Of a stretch of 64,000 bases of DNA, positions 19,366 to 27,291 are shown piece by piece (within the stretch, counting starts at the first letter, position 1; each line of letters opens with the position of its first letter). The notes beneath the pieces were generated by a model. The model did not search any database. It saw only the letters and a program-made list of their open reading frames with translations, and was not told the origin of the DNA. This stretch comes from CAWEDP01 sp963807925 (lineage in GTDB: Bacteria; Acidobacteriota; Vicinamibacteria; Vicinamibacterales; CAVVIG01): assembly GCA_963807925.1 (NCBI GenBank), contig CAWEDP010000001.1:248001-312000 (forward strand), in the 5' to 3' direction. Made by a program: the position numbers and the translations under genes.

Positions 19366-20940
19366 TCACCGGATCCGGACGCGGCTCTGCTCGCGCATGA
19401 ACTGCTGCACGTAATACGGACCGCCGGTGCCGCGGCCGGTGGAACCGCTGGCCTTCCAGCCGCCGAACGAGTTGATGCCGGGCCATGCGCCCGTCGTCGC
19501 GCCGGCCCGGCGGTTGGCGTACGTCACGCCTGCCTGCACGCGGTCGAAGAACCGTTCGATCTCGCCATCGTCCTCGGAGAAGATACCTGCCGTGAGCCCG
19601 TACTCGGTGCCGTTGGCCAGATCGATCGCCTCATCGAGCGTGGTGACGTCGCCCACGAGCGTGATTGGGACGAAGAGTTCCTCGAAGAAGAGGGGGTGAT
19701 CCGGGGGCAACCCGTCGATCACCGTCGGCTCGACGAAGTATCCGTAGGCGAGGTCGCCCTCGGTCAGCCGGCGGCCGCCGGTCAGGATCCGGCCGCCGTC
19801 GCGCGTCGCCTGCTGCACGGCCCGGTCGTAGGTCTTCACGGCCTCCTCGTTGATCACCGGGCCCAGGAAGACGTCGCGACGAAGCGGGTTGCCGATCCTG
19901 ACGTTCCTGGTCTTCGCCACGAGCAGCCGCACGAACTCGTCGCGCACCGTGCGGTTCACGTAGACACGCGAGCAGGCCGAGCACTTCTGACCCTGGGCGC
20001 CGAAGGCGGACCGCATGACGCCGTCGGTGGCCTTGTCGAGGTCGGCCGACGTCATCACCAGCGCGGGGTTCTTGCCGCCCATTTCGATGATGAGCGGCCG
20101 CGGGACCGGCCGCATCGCGTTGTCGCGAATCAGGTGCATGCCGACAGCCTTGGAGCCCGTGAAGACGATGCCGTCAATCCCGCCGCTCTCGATCAACTCC
20201 TGCCCGGCCGTCGCGCCGCCGCCGGTGATGAAATTGAAGACGCCGGGCGGCATGCCGGCAGCGTCCATCGCTTCGTGCAGCGCGTAGCCGAGCAGCGGCG
20301 TCGCCGACGCCGGCTTGAACACGACCGTGTTGCCCGCGACGAGGGCGCCGCCGGAGGGTCCGGCGGCGAGCGCGAGCGGGAAATTGAACGGGGAAACGAC
20401 CGCCCACGCGCCGTACGGGCGGAGCACGCTGGCATTCTCCTCGTTGGATCCGAGCGTGCCGAGCCGCAGCGAGAAGCCGGTGTGCTCCTCGAACTGCGTG
20501 CAGTAGTAGTCGATGAGGTCGGCGGACTCCTCGACGTCGCCGACGCACTCGAGCCGATTCTTGCCGGCCTCGTAGCCCATGAGCGCCGACAGGTCCCAGC
20601 GGCGCGCACGAATCGCGCCGGCGACCTTCCGCAGCAGCGCGACGCGCTCACGCCACGGGCGCGCGCTCCATCCCGGGAACGCGCCGCGGGCGGCGGCGAT
20701 GGCGTCGCGGACCTGATCGCGCCCCGCCTGCTGGAAGCGGCCGAGCAGGATGCGGCTGTCGATGGGACTGCGATCCTCGAACTCGCTCGAGGCGCTCACG
20801 TCCCGGCCGTTGATGACCAGCGGGTACGTGCGGCCGAAGGTCGACTCCACGCGGGCGATGGCCGCATCGAGCTCGCGATGCAGGTCCTCCATCCGTTCCG
20901 CACTCATCGTTGCGTAGGTGATTTTTCCCGGCGTCGCCAT
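19366..20940 (-). CDS. pruA: Aldehyde dehydrogenase, L-glutamate gamma-semialdehyde dehydrogenase type
   Basis: The 524-residue NAD(P)-dependent aldehyde dehydrogenase has the nucleophile Cys in 'FGAQGQKCSACSRVYVN', the P5C dehydrogenase (RocA/PruA) form. The general base Glu is in 'LIIEMGGKNPALV', the NAD motif is 'FTGSKAVG', and the C-terminal 'FGGWKASGSTGRGTGGPYYVQQF' anchors substrate. P5C dehydrogenase makes glutamate in proline and arginine breakdown. The neighbouring genes do not include proline dehydrogenase, so the exact semialdehyde is uncertain. Confidence 0.82.
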   Translation of the reverse strand: MATPGKITYATMSAERMEDLHRELDAAIARVESTFGRTYPLVINGRDVSASSEFEDRSPIDSRILLGRFQQAGRDQVRDAIAAARGAFPGWSARPWRERVALLRKVAGAIRARRWDLSALMGYEAGKNRLECVGDVEESADLIDYYCTQFEEHTGFSLRLGTLGSNEENASVLRPYGAWAVVSPFNFPLALAAGPSGGALVAGNTVVFKPASATPLLGYALHEAMDAAGMPPGVFNFITGGGATAGQELIESGGIDGIVFTGSKAVGMHLIRDNAMRPVPRPLIIEMGGKNPALVMTSADLDKATDGVMRSAFGAQGQKCSACSRVYVNRTVRDEFVRLLVAKTRNVRIGNPLRRDVFLGPVINEEAVKTYDRAVQQATRDGGRILTGGRRLTEGDLAYGYFVEPTVIDGLPPDHPLFFEELFVPITLVGDVTTLDEAIDLANGTEYGLTAGIFSEDDGEIERFFDRVQAGVTYANRRAGATTGAWPGINSFGGWKASGSTGRGTGGPYYVQQFMREQSRVRIR

Positions 20941-20963
20941 CAGAGAACCTCGGAGTGTGTGCG

Positions 20964-22091
20964 TCAGACAAGCCGCTCGAGCTCGTCGGGGTGTGCCGCG
21001 CGCGCCATCGCTTCGCGGCGATCGATCGCTCCCTGCTTGACGAGCTCGGCCAGCGATTCCTCGAGCGTGAACGACCCGTGTTTTCTCGTGATCGTGATTT
21101 CCTGGTGCAGGTGGTGGACCGCGTTCCTGCGGATATGCTGCCGGGCGCCGTAGCCGACCATCAGCAGTTCGACCGCGGGGACCAGGCCGCCGGTCGTTCT
21201 CGGGACCAGCGTCTGCACCAGAATCGCCGCCAGCGCCATCGCGAGCTCCTGTCGCACGGTGTTCTGCCGCTCGAGCGGAAAGGAATCGGCGATGCGGGCG
21301 ACGGTGGACGCGGCGTCGTTCGTATGCAGGCTCGACAGCACCAGGTGTCCGGTTTCGCCCGCCGCCAGCGCCATCTGCATCGTTTCCGGATCGCGCATCT
21401 CGCCGACGACGATGACGTCAGGCGCCTGGCGAAGCGCGGAGCGGAGCGCAGAGGGAAAGTCCGGCGCGTCGATGCCGATCTCGACGTGTTCGACAACGCT
21501 GCGCCGGTGCTGGTGTTCGTACTCGAGCGGATCCTCGATGGTGACGATGTGGCGCGCGTCGCTCGCGTTGATCTCGTCGACGAGCGCGGCAAGCGTGGTC
21601 GTCTTGCCGGAGCCGGTCGGCCCGCCGACGAGCACCAGGCCGCGCCTCAGCTTCGCGAGCGCTTCCACGCCCGATGGAAGGCCGAGGGTGGCGAGCGGCG
21701 GCACGACGGAGGGCAACCGCCGGATGGCGGCAGCGGCCCGCCCGCGCTCGCGATGCAGGTTGATGCGAAACCGCCCGAGATCGGAGGTGCGGAACGACGC
21801 GTCGGCGATTCCGCCGTCGCGGAACGCCTTGCGCGCGTGCGGAGGCAGCGCCGTGACGACGGCCTCCGCGATGTCTTCGCCGTCGAGAGGCGCCTCGGCG
21901 AGCGGCACGACGGCTCCCGACACGCGAATCGACGGCGGCGCCCCGGCGACGAGCAGCAGATCGCTTGCCGATTGCGCGACCACCTGCGCGAGCCAGCCTC
22001 TGAGGCGGGCGGTGTGCTCTTCCGCCATGGCCCGCACCGCGCCGGCATTGAGCTCGGTGACGAGCGCGTCGAGATCGTCAGACTCGCGCAT
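20964..22091 (-). CDS. pilT: PilT-type twitching-motility ATPase
   Basis: The 375-residue protein has the full PilT/GspE-family ATPase core: N-terminal PAS-like segment 'LAQVVAQSASDLLLVAGAPPSIRVSG', Walker A 'GPTGSGKTTTLAALVDEIN', Asp box 'IVTIEDPLEYEH', Walker B 'PDVIVVGEMRDPETM', and His box 'AGETGHLVLSSLHTNDAA'. The end, 'YGARQHIRRNAVHHLHQEITITRKHGSFTLEESLAELVKQGAI', sits where PilT carries its AIRNLIRE motif, here degenerate. It powers pilus retraction at the inner membrane. No pilus structural gene is adjacent. It could be a PilU-like paralogue. Confidence 0.83.
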   Translation of the reverse strand: MRESDDLDALVTELNAGAVRAMAEEHTARLRGWLAQVVAQSASDLLLVAGAPPSIRVSGAVVPLAEAPLDGEDIAEAVVTALPPHARKAFRDGGIADASFRTSDLGRFRINLHRERGRAAAAIRRLPSVVPPLATLGLPSGVEALAKLRRGLVLVGGPTGSGKTTTLAALVDEINASDARHIVTIEDPLEYEHQHRRSVVEHVEIGIDAPDFPSALRSALRQAPDVIVVGEMRDPETMQMALAAGETGHLVLSSLHTNDAASTVARIADSFPLERQNTVRQELAMALAAILVQTLVPRTTGGLVPAVELLMVGYGARQHIRRNAVHHLHQEITITRKHGSFTLEESLAELVKQGAIDRREAMARAAHPDELERLV

Positions 22092-22099
22092 GGCGGCGG

Positions 22100-22140
22100 G
22101 TCCGGCTGAAGCCGGACACTACCGGGCAGCCGGACACTAC
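22100..22140. repeat. REP-like palindrome, one full and one partial copy
   Basis: GTCCGGCTGAAGCCGGAC plus ACTAC occurs at 22100-22122, identical to the two copies near 15.75 kb. It is followed at 22124-22140 by a truncated copy keeping the right arm and tail (CAGCCGGACACTAC). Both lie in the 174-base spacer between pilT and the DinB gene. Confidence 0.8.
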
Positions 22141-22174
22141 GACCGGACAGACCGACACTGCCCGACGTGTCGAG

Positions 22175-22186
22175 ACCTCCGGAGGT
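22175..22186. other. Perfect 12-base palindrome in the pilT/DinB spacer
   Basis: ACCTCCGGAGGT is self-complementary, and CGA/TCG flanks extend the dyad by three pairs after one mismatch. It lies downstream of the DinB stop and upstream of pilT on the minus strand. It could be a terminator stem or an operator; there is no T-tract. Confidence 0.4.
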
Positions 22187-22265
22187 GTCGTGACGGCCTC
22201 CGGTCTGCTGATTCCTGTGGCGTCCGGCTTCCGGTGGACCGAATCCCTCATGTGCGGGGCCGCGG

Positions 22266-22815
22266 TCATCGCTGCGATTGCGCGGCCTGCAGGCGCGCCA
22301 TCCGCTCCTGCATCTGCCGCGTCAGGTGCGGAACGATGCCGAGCATGCGCTCGATCAGCATGAGCTGACCGCGGTGATGCATCTCGTGTTCCTTCGCGCC
22401 GAGCAGCATCTCGAACCGGCTCTTCACGGGCGGCTGCGCGCCGGGCATCATCGTCACTTGCTCGGCGAGGAACCCGTCGCTCAGGCCCTCGAGGTACGCC
22501 GCGAACGCGTCGCCCCGCGATCGAAGCAGCTCGACAATCTCGGCTTTCGTGCGCGGCTTCTCCTGCTCTTCGGTCATCGCAGCCACCAGTTGCTGGAAAT
22601 TGACGGCGGCCATGTTGGTGATGCCGTTGCGGTGCGCGTGGTCGGCGAAGGTCGTGGCCAGCGCAATGTGCACGAGCATCTCGTGAACGCTCCTCGTGTC
22701 GGGCGCCGCCTTGTACCTGGTACTTGCCCTCGGGAATCTCGGTCGCAATCTGAATGGTATTGTTTCGAACGGTCCGGAACGACGCCGCCAGCTCTTTTCC
22801 GCCGTAGTAGGTCAT
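22266..22815 (-). CDS. DinB-family protein, frameshifted
   Basis: The N-terminal part 'MTYYGGKELAASFRTVRNNT' runs in one frame to 'EGKYQ', and the rest, from 'YKAAPDTRSVHEMLVHIALATT', lies in another. Removing one base at 22716 rejoins them into a normal DinB four-helix protein of about 180 residues. The metal-site histidines are in 'LVHIALATT' and 'EHEMHHRGQLML'. DinB proteins bind a metal and are often thiol-dependent transferases. The ATG at 22815 has GGAGG five bases upstream. The break is either a real mutation or a base-calling error. Confidence 0.75.
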
Positions 22816-22912
22816 GTACGCCTCCAGCGGCACGCCTCTCTCAAGGTCGTGCCAGTTTCACCGGCGGCGCTCGCGCACCGGTGTCGGGTGGTCGATGTCG
22901 GTTCCGCTCACC

Positions 22913-24376
22913 CTAGTACCAGCCGATGGGGTCCTCCGACAGGTTGATGAACACCTGCTTCACATTGAGGTACTCGTCGACGCCCCACGTGCCGAGCTCG
23001 CGGCCGAAACCGCTCTGCTTGTAGCCGCCCCACGGTGCCTCGACGTAGGTCGGCTGCATGTGATTCACCCAGACGATGCCGGCGCGGAGACGTTTGACGG
23101 TGCGCAAGGCGCGAAAGATGTCCCGGGTCCAGACAGCCGCCGCCAGCCCGAAGTGGGTGTCGTTCGCAATCCTCAGCGCCTCGTCCTCCCGGTCGAACGG
23201 GATGACGCAGGCGACCGGCCCGAAGATCTCTTCCCGGGCGATCCGCGAGGAGTTGTCGACGTCGTAGAAGATCGTCGGCTCGACGAAGAAGCCTTTGTCG
23301 AGGCCGGCGCCGGTCGCGCGGCCGCCGCCGACCGCCAGCTTCGCTTCGGTCTTGCCGATCTCCTGATACTGCCGCACGCGATCCAGCTGCTCGCGGCTGA
23401 TGAGCGCCCCGAGCCTCGTGGCACGGTCCAGCGGGGGCCCGATCCTGATGGCCCGGGTCTTCTCGACCAGCGCTTCGACGAACTCGTCGTAAATCGATCG
23501 TTGCACGAGGATGCGGCTGCCGGCCGAACAGACCTCGCCCTGATTCACGAAGACGCCGAAGAGCGCCCCGTCGACCGCCGCGTCGAAATCCGCGTCGGCG
23601 AAGAAGATGTTCGGCGACTTGCCGCCAAGCTCGAGCGACAGCTTCTTCAGCCCGTCGGCAGCGCTCCGCATGATCGTCTTGCCGACCTCGACGCTCCCGG
23701 TGAACGCGATCTTGTCCACCCCGGGATGCGCGACGATGGCGGCGCCCGCCCTGCCGCCGGTCCCGGTCACGATGTTGACCACACCGGGTGGAAGGCCGGC
23801 GGCGGCGAAGCTCGTCGCGAGCTCGAGAACGGTCAGCGGCGTCTGCTCCGCCGGCTTGAGCACCATCGTGCAGCCGGCGCAGATGGCTGGCGCGATCTTC
23901 CACGCGGCCATCATGAGCGGGTAGTTCCACGGCACGATCTGGCCCGCGACGCCGACCGGCTCGCGCAACGCGAGGCTCATCGCGTTGTCCGGCACCGGCA
24001 GCACGTCGCCCTGGATCTTGGTCGCGAGGCCGCCGTAGTACTCGAAGCAGGTGGCCACGTCGGCGATGTCGTACTCGGCTTCGACGATCGGTTTGCCGCT
24101 GTTCCTCGTTTCGAGCGCGGCCAGTTCGTCGGCGCGCTCGCGGACCACGTTTGCGAGCGCGAACAGGATCCGGCCGCGATCCTGCGCCGTCAGATCCTTC
24201 CACGGCCCGTCGTCGAAAGCCGCCCGCGCCGCGTCCACGGCACGGCCGACATCGGCGGCGTCGGCATCGGGTGTCTGCGCCAGCACCTCGCCGGTCGCCG
24301 GATCGATGACGTCGAGCGTTGATGCCGATGTGGCGTCGACGAACTCGCCGTTGACGTAGAGGCGGTGCCTCTTCAT
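22913..24376 (-). CDS. Aldehyde dehydrogenase, betaine-aldehyde-dehydrogenase-like
   Basis: The 487-residue protein is a complete ALDH: 'VPWNYPLMMAAWKIAPAICAGCTMVLKPAEQTPLT' at the cofactor site, 'FTGSVEVGKTIM', general base in 'LSLELGGKSPNI', and nucleophile Cys in 'FVNQGEVCSAGSRILVQ'. 'PWGGYKQSGFGRELG' is near the end. The overall pattern is closest to betaine aldehyde or gamma-aminobutyraldehyde dehydrogenases. It is divergent from an HpaB-type monooxygenase gene. A strong promoter lies immediately upstream, with its predicted start about 5 bases before the ATG, so the mRNA may be almost leaderless. Confidence 0.88.
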   Translation of the reverse strand: MKRHRLYVNGEFVDATSASTLDVIDPATGEVLAQTPDADAADVGRAVDAARAAFDDGPWKDLTAQDRGRILFALANVVRERADELAALETRNSGKPIVEAEYDIADVATCFEYYGGLATKIQGDVLPVPDNAMSLALREPVGVAGQIVPWNYPLMMAAWKIAPAICAGCTMVLKPAEQTPLTVLELATSFAAAGLPPGVVNIVTGTGGRAGAAIVAHPGVDKIAFTGSVEVGKTIMRSAADGLKKLSLELGGKSPNIFFADADFDAAVDGALFGVFVNQGEVCSAGSRILVQRSIYDEFVEALVEKTRAIRIGPPLDRATRLGALISREQLDRVRQYQEIGKTEAKLAVGGGRATGAGLDKGFFVEPTIFYDVDNSSRIAREEIFGPVACVIPFDREDEALRIANDTHFGLAAAVWTRDIFRALRTVKRLRAGIVWVNHMQPTYVEAPWGGYKQSGFGRELGTWGVDEYLNVKQVFINLSEDPIGWY

Positions 24377-24387
24377 GGCCCGCGCCC

Positions 24388-24417
24388 ACTATATTCATCC
24401 GTTCGAACGGTTGTAAA
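24388..24417 (-). promoter_or_regulatory. Sigma-70-type promoter with palindromic operator in the spacer
   Basis: Read on the minus strand, TTTACA (-35, 24412-24417) and TATAGT (-10, 24388-24393) are separated by 18 bases; each matches consensus at five of six positions. Inside the spacer, at 24399-24410, is the perfect 12-base palindrome CCGTTCGAACGG. A repressor bound there would block polymerase. The site serves the aldehyde dehydrogenase and lies 30 bases from the divergent monooxygenase start. Confidence 0.65.
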
Positions 24418-24440
24418 GTTGGGCCACCACTGGAGGCGCT

Positions 24441-25994
24441 GTGACGCGAACCCTTCCCTACACCGGCGCGGAATTTCTCGAGAGTCTCGACGACGGTCGC
24501 GAGATCTGGATCTACGGCGAACGTGTCGGGAACATCGCGCAGCATCCGGCGTTCCGCAACTGCGCGCGGATGCTCGCGCGCCTGTACGACGCGCTGCACC
24601 GGGACCACGCGACCGGCGCCGGCGTGCTGACGACGGCGACCGAGTGGGGAGGGTTCACGCATCGGTACCTCAAGGCGCCCACCGGCGCCGCGGAGCAGGT
24701 GGCCGCCCGCGACGCCATCGCCGCATGGGCCCGCATGTCGTACGGCTGGCTGGGACGGTCGCCTGACTACAAGGCGGCGTTTCTGGCCACCCTCGGCGCC
24801 AACGCCGGGTACTGCGCGCCGTACGACGGGAACGCCCGACGCTGGTACCGCTACGCGCAGGAACGTGTGCCGTTCGTCAATCACGCCATCATCCATCCGC
24901 CAATCGATCGCCACGCGGCCCCGGGCGGCTCCGGCGCGGCGTCGGACGTGTGCGTGCACGTCACGCGCGAGACCGACGGCGGCATCCGCGTGTCGGGCGC
25001 CAAGGTGGTGGCGACCGGATCGGCGCTCACCCACTTCACCTTCGTCGCGCACCACGGGCTCATCCCGGTGCAGGACCAGGCGTTCGCCTGCGTGTTCATC
25101 GTCCCCACCAATGCCGAGGGTGTGAAGCTGATCTGCCGCGTCTCCAACGAGTACCGGGCGGCGGTCCTCGGCAGTCCGTTCGACTATCCGCTGTCGAGCC
25201 GGTTCGACGAAAACGACGCCGTGTTCGTGATGGACGACGTGCTCGTGCCCTGGGAGAACGTCTTCGTCTACGCCGACGTCGACAAGGCGAACAACTTCTT
25301 TCCGCAGACCGGATTCCATCCTCGGGCGATGCTGCACGGCTGCACGCGGCTGGCGGTGAAGCTCGATTTCATCACGGGCCTCCTCATCAAGGCGACCGAG
25401 ATGACCGGCGTGAGGGCGTTCCGAGGGGTGGAGGCGATCCTCGGCGAGGTCATCGCGTGGCGGAACGCGATGTGGAGCCTCTCGGAGGCGATGGCGGCCA
25501 AAGCCAGTCCGTGGACGGGCGGCTGCGTGTTGCCCGACCCCGAGGCGGCGGCGGCCTACCAGGTGCTGGCGCCGGACGCGTACGTGCTTCTGAAGACGCT
25601 CGTCGAGAAATCGGTCGCCAGCAGTCTGGTGTATCTCAATTCGCACGTGCAGGACTTCAAGACACCCGAGCTGCGCAAGTACCTCGATCGCTACATGCGG
25701 GGCTCCGGCGGTACCGACGCGGTGTCGCGGGTGAAGCTGATGAAACTGCTCTGGGACGCGGTCGGCACCGAGTTCGCCGGCCGGCACGAGCTGTACGAGA
25801 TCAACTACAGCGGAAGCCACGAGGAGATCCGGAGGTACGCGCTGCTCGGCGCCGTCGCCTCCGGCGCCTACGATCGCTTGAAAGCGTTCGCCGACGACTG
25901 CATGAGCGAGTACGACCTCGACGGATGGACGGCAGCCGATCTGGTCAATCCGGGCGACACGAGCGTGCTGTCGCACCCCGGGGTGAGCCGATGA
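24441..25994 (+). CDS. 4-hydroxyphenylacetate 3-hydroxylase (HpaB) family monooxygenase
   Basis: The 517-residue protein has the acyl-CoA-dehydrogenase-like fold of two-component, FADH2-dependent aromatic hydroxylases. Typical segments are 'NAGYCAPYDGNARRWYRYAQERVPFVNHAIIHPP', 'GIRVSGAKVVATGSALTHFTFVAHHG', 'FVMDDVLVPWENVFVYADVDKANNFF' and 'GSHEEIRRYALLGAVASG'. The family also includes 4-hydroxybutyryl-CoA dehydratase, but the Cys/His iron-sulfur ligands of that enzyme are not evident. The flavin reductase partner (HpaC) is not in the window. The GTG start has GGAGG upstream. Confidence 0.85.
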   Translation: MTRTLPYTGAEFLESLDDGREIWIYGERVGNIAQHPAFRNCARMLARLYDALHRDHATGAGVLTTATEWGGFTHRYLKAPTGAAEQVAARDAIAAWARMSYGWLGRSPDYKAAFLATLGANAGYCAPYDGNARRWYRYAQERVPFVNHAIIHPPIDRHAAPGGSGAASDVCVHVTRETDGGIRVSGAKVVATGSALTHFTFVAHHGLIPVQDQAFACVFIVPTNAEGVKLICRVSNEYRAAVLGSPFDYPLSSRFDENDAVFVMDDVLVPWENVFVYADVDKANNFFPQTGFHPRAMLHGCTRLAVKLDFITGLLIKATEMTGVRAFRGVEAILGEVIAWRNAMWSLSEAMAAKASPWTGGCVLPDPEAAAAYQVLAPDAYVLLKTLVEKSVASSLVYLNSHVQDFKTPELRKYLDRYMRGSGGTDAVSRVKLMKLLWDAVGTEFAGRHELYEINYSGSHEEIRRYALLGAVASGAYDRLKAFADDCMSEYDLDGWTAADLVNPGDTSVLSHPGVSR

Positions 25995-26125
25995 ATGCCG
26001 GCGCCCGACCCGTCGCGCATATACTGTCGCGGCGCGCGGCGGGTATGATGACGGGTTGACCGTGGAGTAACGTGCGCGGGCGGCCCGCCGCCGCCCGTCC
26101 CGCATCGACAAAGGCAGGAGGGGAC

Positions 26126-26968
26126 ATGACAACGGCTACTGTTCCGAATGTGCTCGTGACCACCGACTGGGTCGCCCAACATGCCACCGACACCGGTGTC
26201 CGGGTCGTCGAGGTCGATGTCGACACGACGGCGTACGACCAGGGGCACGTGCCGGGCGCGGTCGGCTGGAACTGGACGACCGATCTGTGCGACACCGTCG
26301 TCCGCGACATCGTGCCGGTGGACAAGCTGGAGGCGCTGCTCGGGCGCAACGGCATCGACAACGGCACGGCCATCGTGCTGTACGGCGACAACAACAACTG
26401 GTTCGCGGCGTGGGCGTTCTGGCAGCTGAAGATCTACGGGCACGAGGACGTCCGGATCATGGACGGCGGCCGCAAGAAGTGGCTCGGCGAGAGCCGCGAT
26501 CTCGGCACCGACAAGCCGACCTATCCCGCGAAGACGTACAAGGCGAGCGGACCGGACCTCTCGATTCGCGCCTTCCTCCCCGACGTCCAGAAGGCAGTCG
26601 AGACGCGGTCGGCGGCGCTCGTGGACGTGCGCAGTCCCCAGGAGTTCACCGGCGAGATTCTGGCGCCTCCGGGACTCCCCGAGACGTGCCAGCGCGGCGG
26701 CCACATCCCGGGCGCGAAGAGCATCCCGTGGGGCAAGAACTGCAACGACGACGGCACCTTCAAGCGCCTCGACGAACTGAACGCGCTGTACGGCGCGCAG
26801 GGGATCGGCGGCGATCAGCCGGTCATCGCGTACTGCCGCATCGGCGAGCGCTCCAGCCTGACGTGGTTCGTGATGAAGTACCTGCTCGGGTTCGAGAACG
26901 TGCGCAACTACGACGGGTCGTGGACCGAGTGGGGCAACCTGGTGGGCGCGCGCGTGGAGAAGCCGTAA
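26126..26968 (+). CDS. Tandem-rhodanese sulfurtransferase
   Basis: The protein of about 280 residues has two rhodanese domains. The N-terminal one ('VRVVEVDVDTTAYDQGHVPGAVGWNW') lacks a catalytic Cys, and the C-terminal one carries it in 'VIAYCRIGERSSLTWFVM', the CRxGx[RT]S loop typical of thiosulfate sulfurtransferases. Such enzymes move sulfane sulfur from thiosulfate to cyanide or other acceptors. The ATG at 26126 is preceded by CAGGAGGGG, which settles the start against the longer frame from 26072. Confidence 0.9.
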   Translation: MTTATVPNVLVTTDWVAQHATDTGVRVVEVDVDTTAYDQGHVPGAVGWNWTTDLCDTVVRDIVPVDKLEALLGRNGIDNGTAIVLYGDNNNWFAAWAFWQLKIYGHEDVRIMDGGRKKWLGESRDLGTDKPTYPAKTYKASGPDLSIRAFLPDVQKAVETRSAALVDVRSPQEFTGEILAPPGLPETCQRGGHIPGAKSIPWGKNCNDDGTFKRLDELNALYGAQGIGGDQPVIAYCRIGERSSLTWFVMKYLLGFENVRNYDGSWTEWGNLVGARVEKP

Positions 26969-26973
26969 CAGCC

Positions 26974-27198
26974 ATGCAGCCGGAAGAGCTGAGACGGGAG
27001 CAGCGCGAGATCGCCGGATGGCCGGTCTCGATCGAGACGTTCAAGCTGGGCGACGTGTATCACTGCACGATCGCCAACAGCGATCCGGGCGCCCGGATCG
27101 CGCGGGCGGACGGCGACACGCGCGAGGAGGCGGAGCAGAAGGCCGTCGAAAAGGCGACACGTTATCTGGGACAGACACGCCGCTTTCCGGCGAGCTGA
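26974..27198 (+). CDS. Hypothetical 74-residue protein downstream of the rhodanese
   Basis: I do not recognise this protein. It starts 5 bases after the rhodanese stop and is surely co-transcribed with it. It reads as a small beta-beta-beta-alpha unit, 'VSIETFKLGDVYHCTIANSDPG' followed by a charged helix 'TREEAEQKAVEKATRYLG'. There is no cysteine in the C-terminal half and no signal peptide, so it is cytoplasmic. Confidence 0.6.
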   Translation: MQPEELRREQREIAGWPVSIETFKLGDVYHCTIANSDPGARIARADGDTREEAEQKAVEKATRYLGQTRRFPAS

Positions 27199-27291
27199 TC
27201 GCCGAATCGCGGCCGTTCCGCGGATGGGAGGCGGCCACCGGAACGTCGGGCACCGGGTTCACGCGCTCAACGGCTGAGTGGCTCTGCGGAC

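Noticed and set aside
22908..26132. 1074-codon open frame on the minus strand across the aldehyde dehydrogenase and monooxygenase genes
   Set aside because: It is antisense to or out of frame with two genes that have full catalytic motifs; its translation is Arg/Gly-rich without domains, as expected for GC-rich shadow frames.
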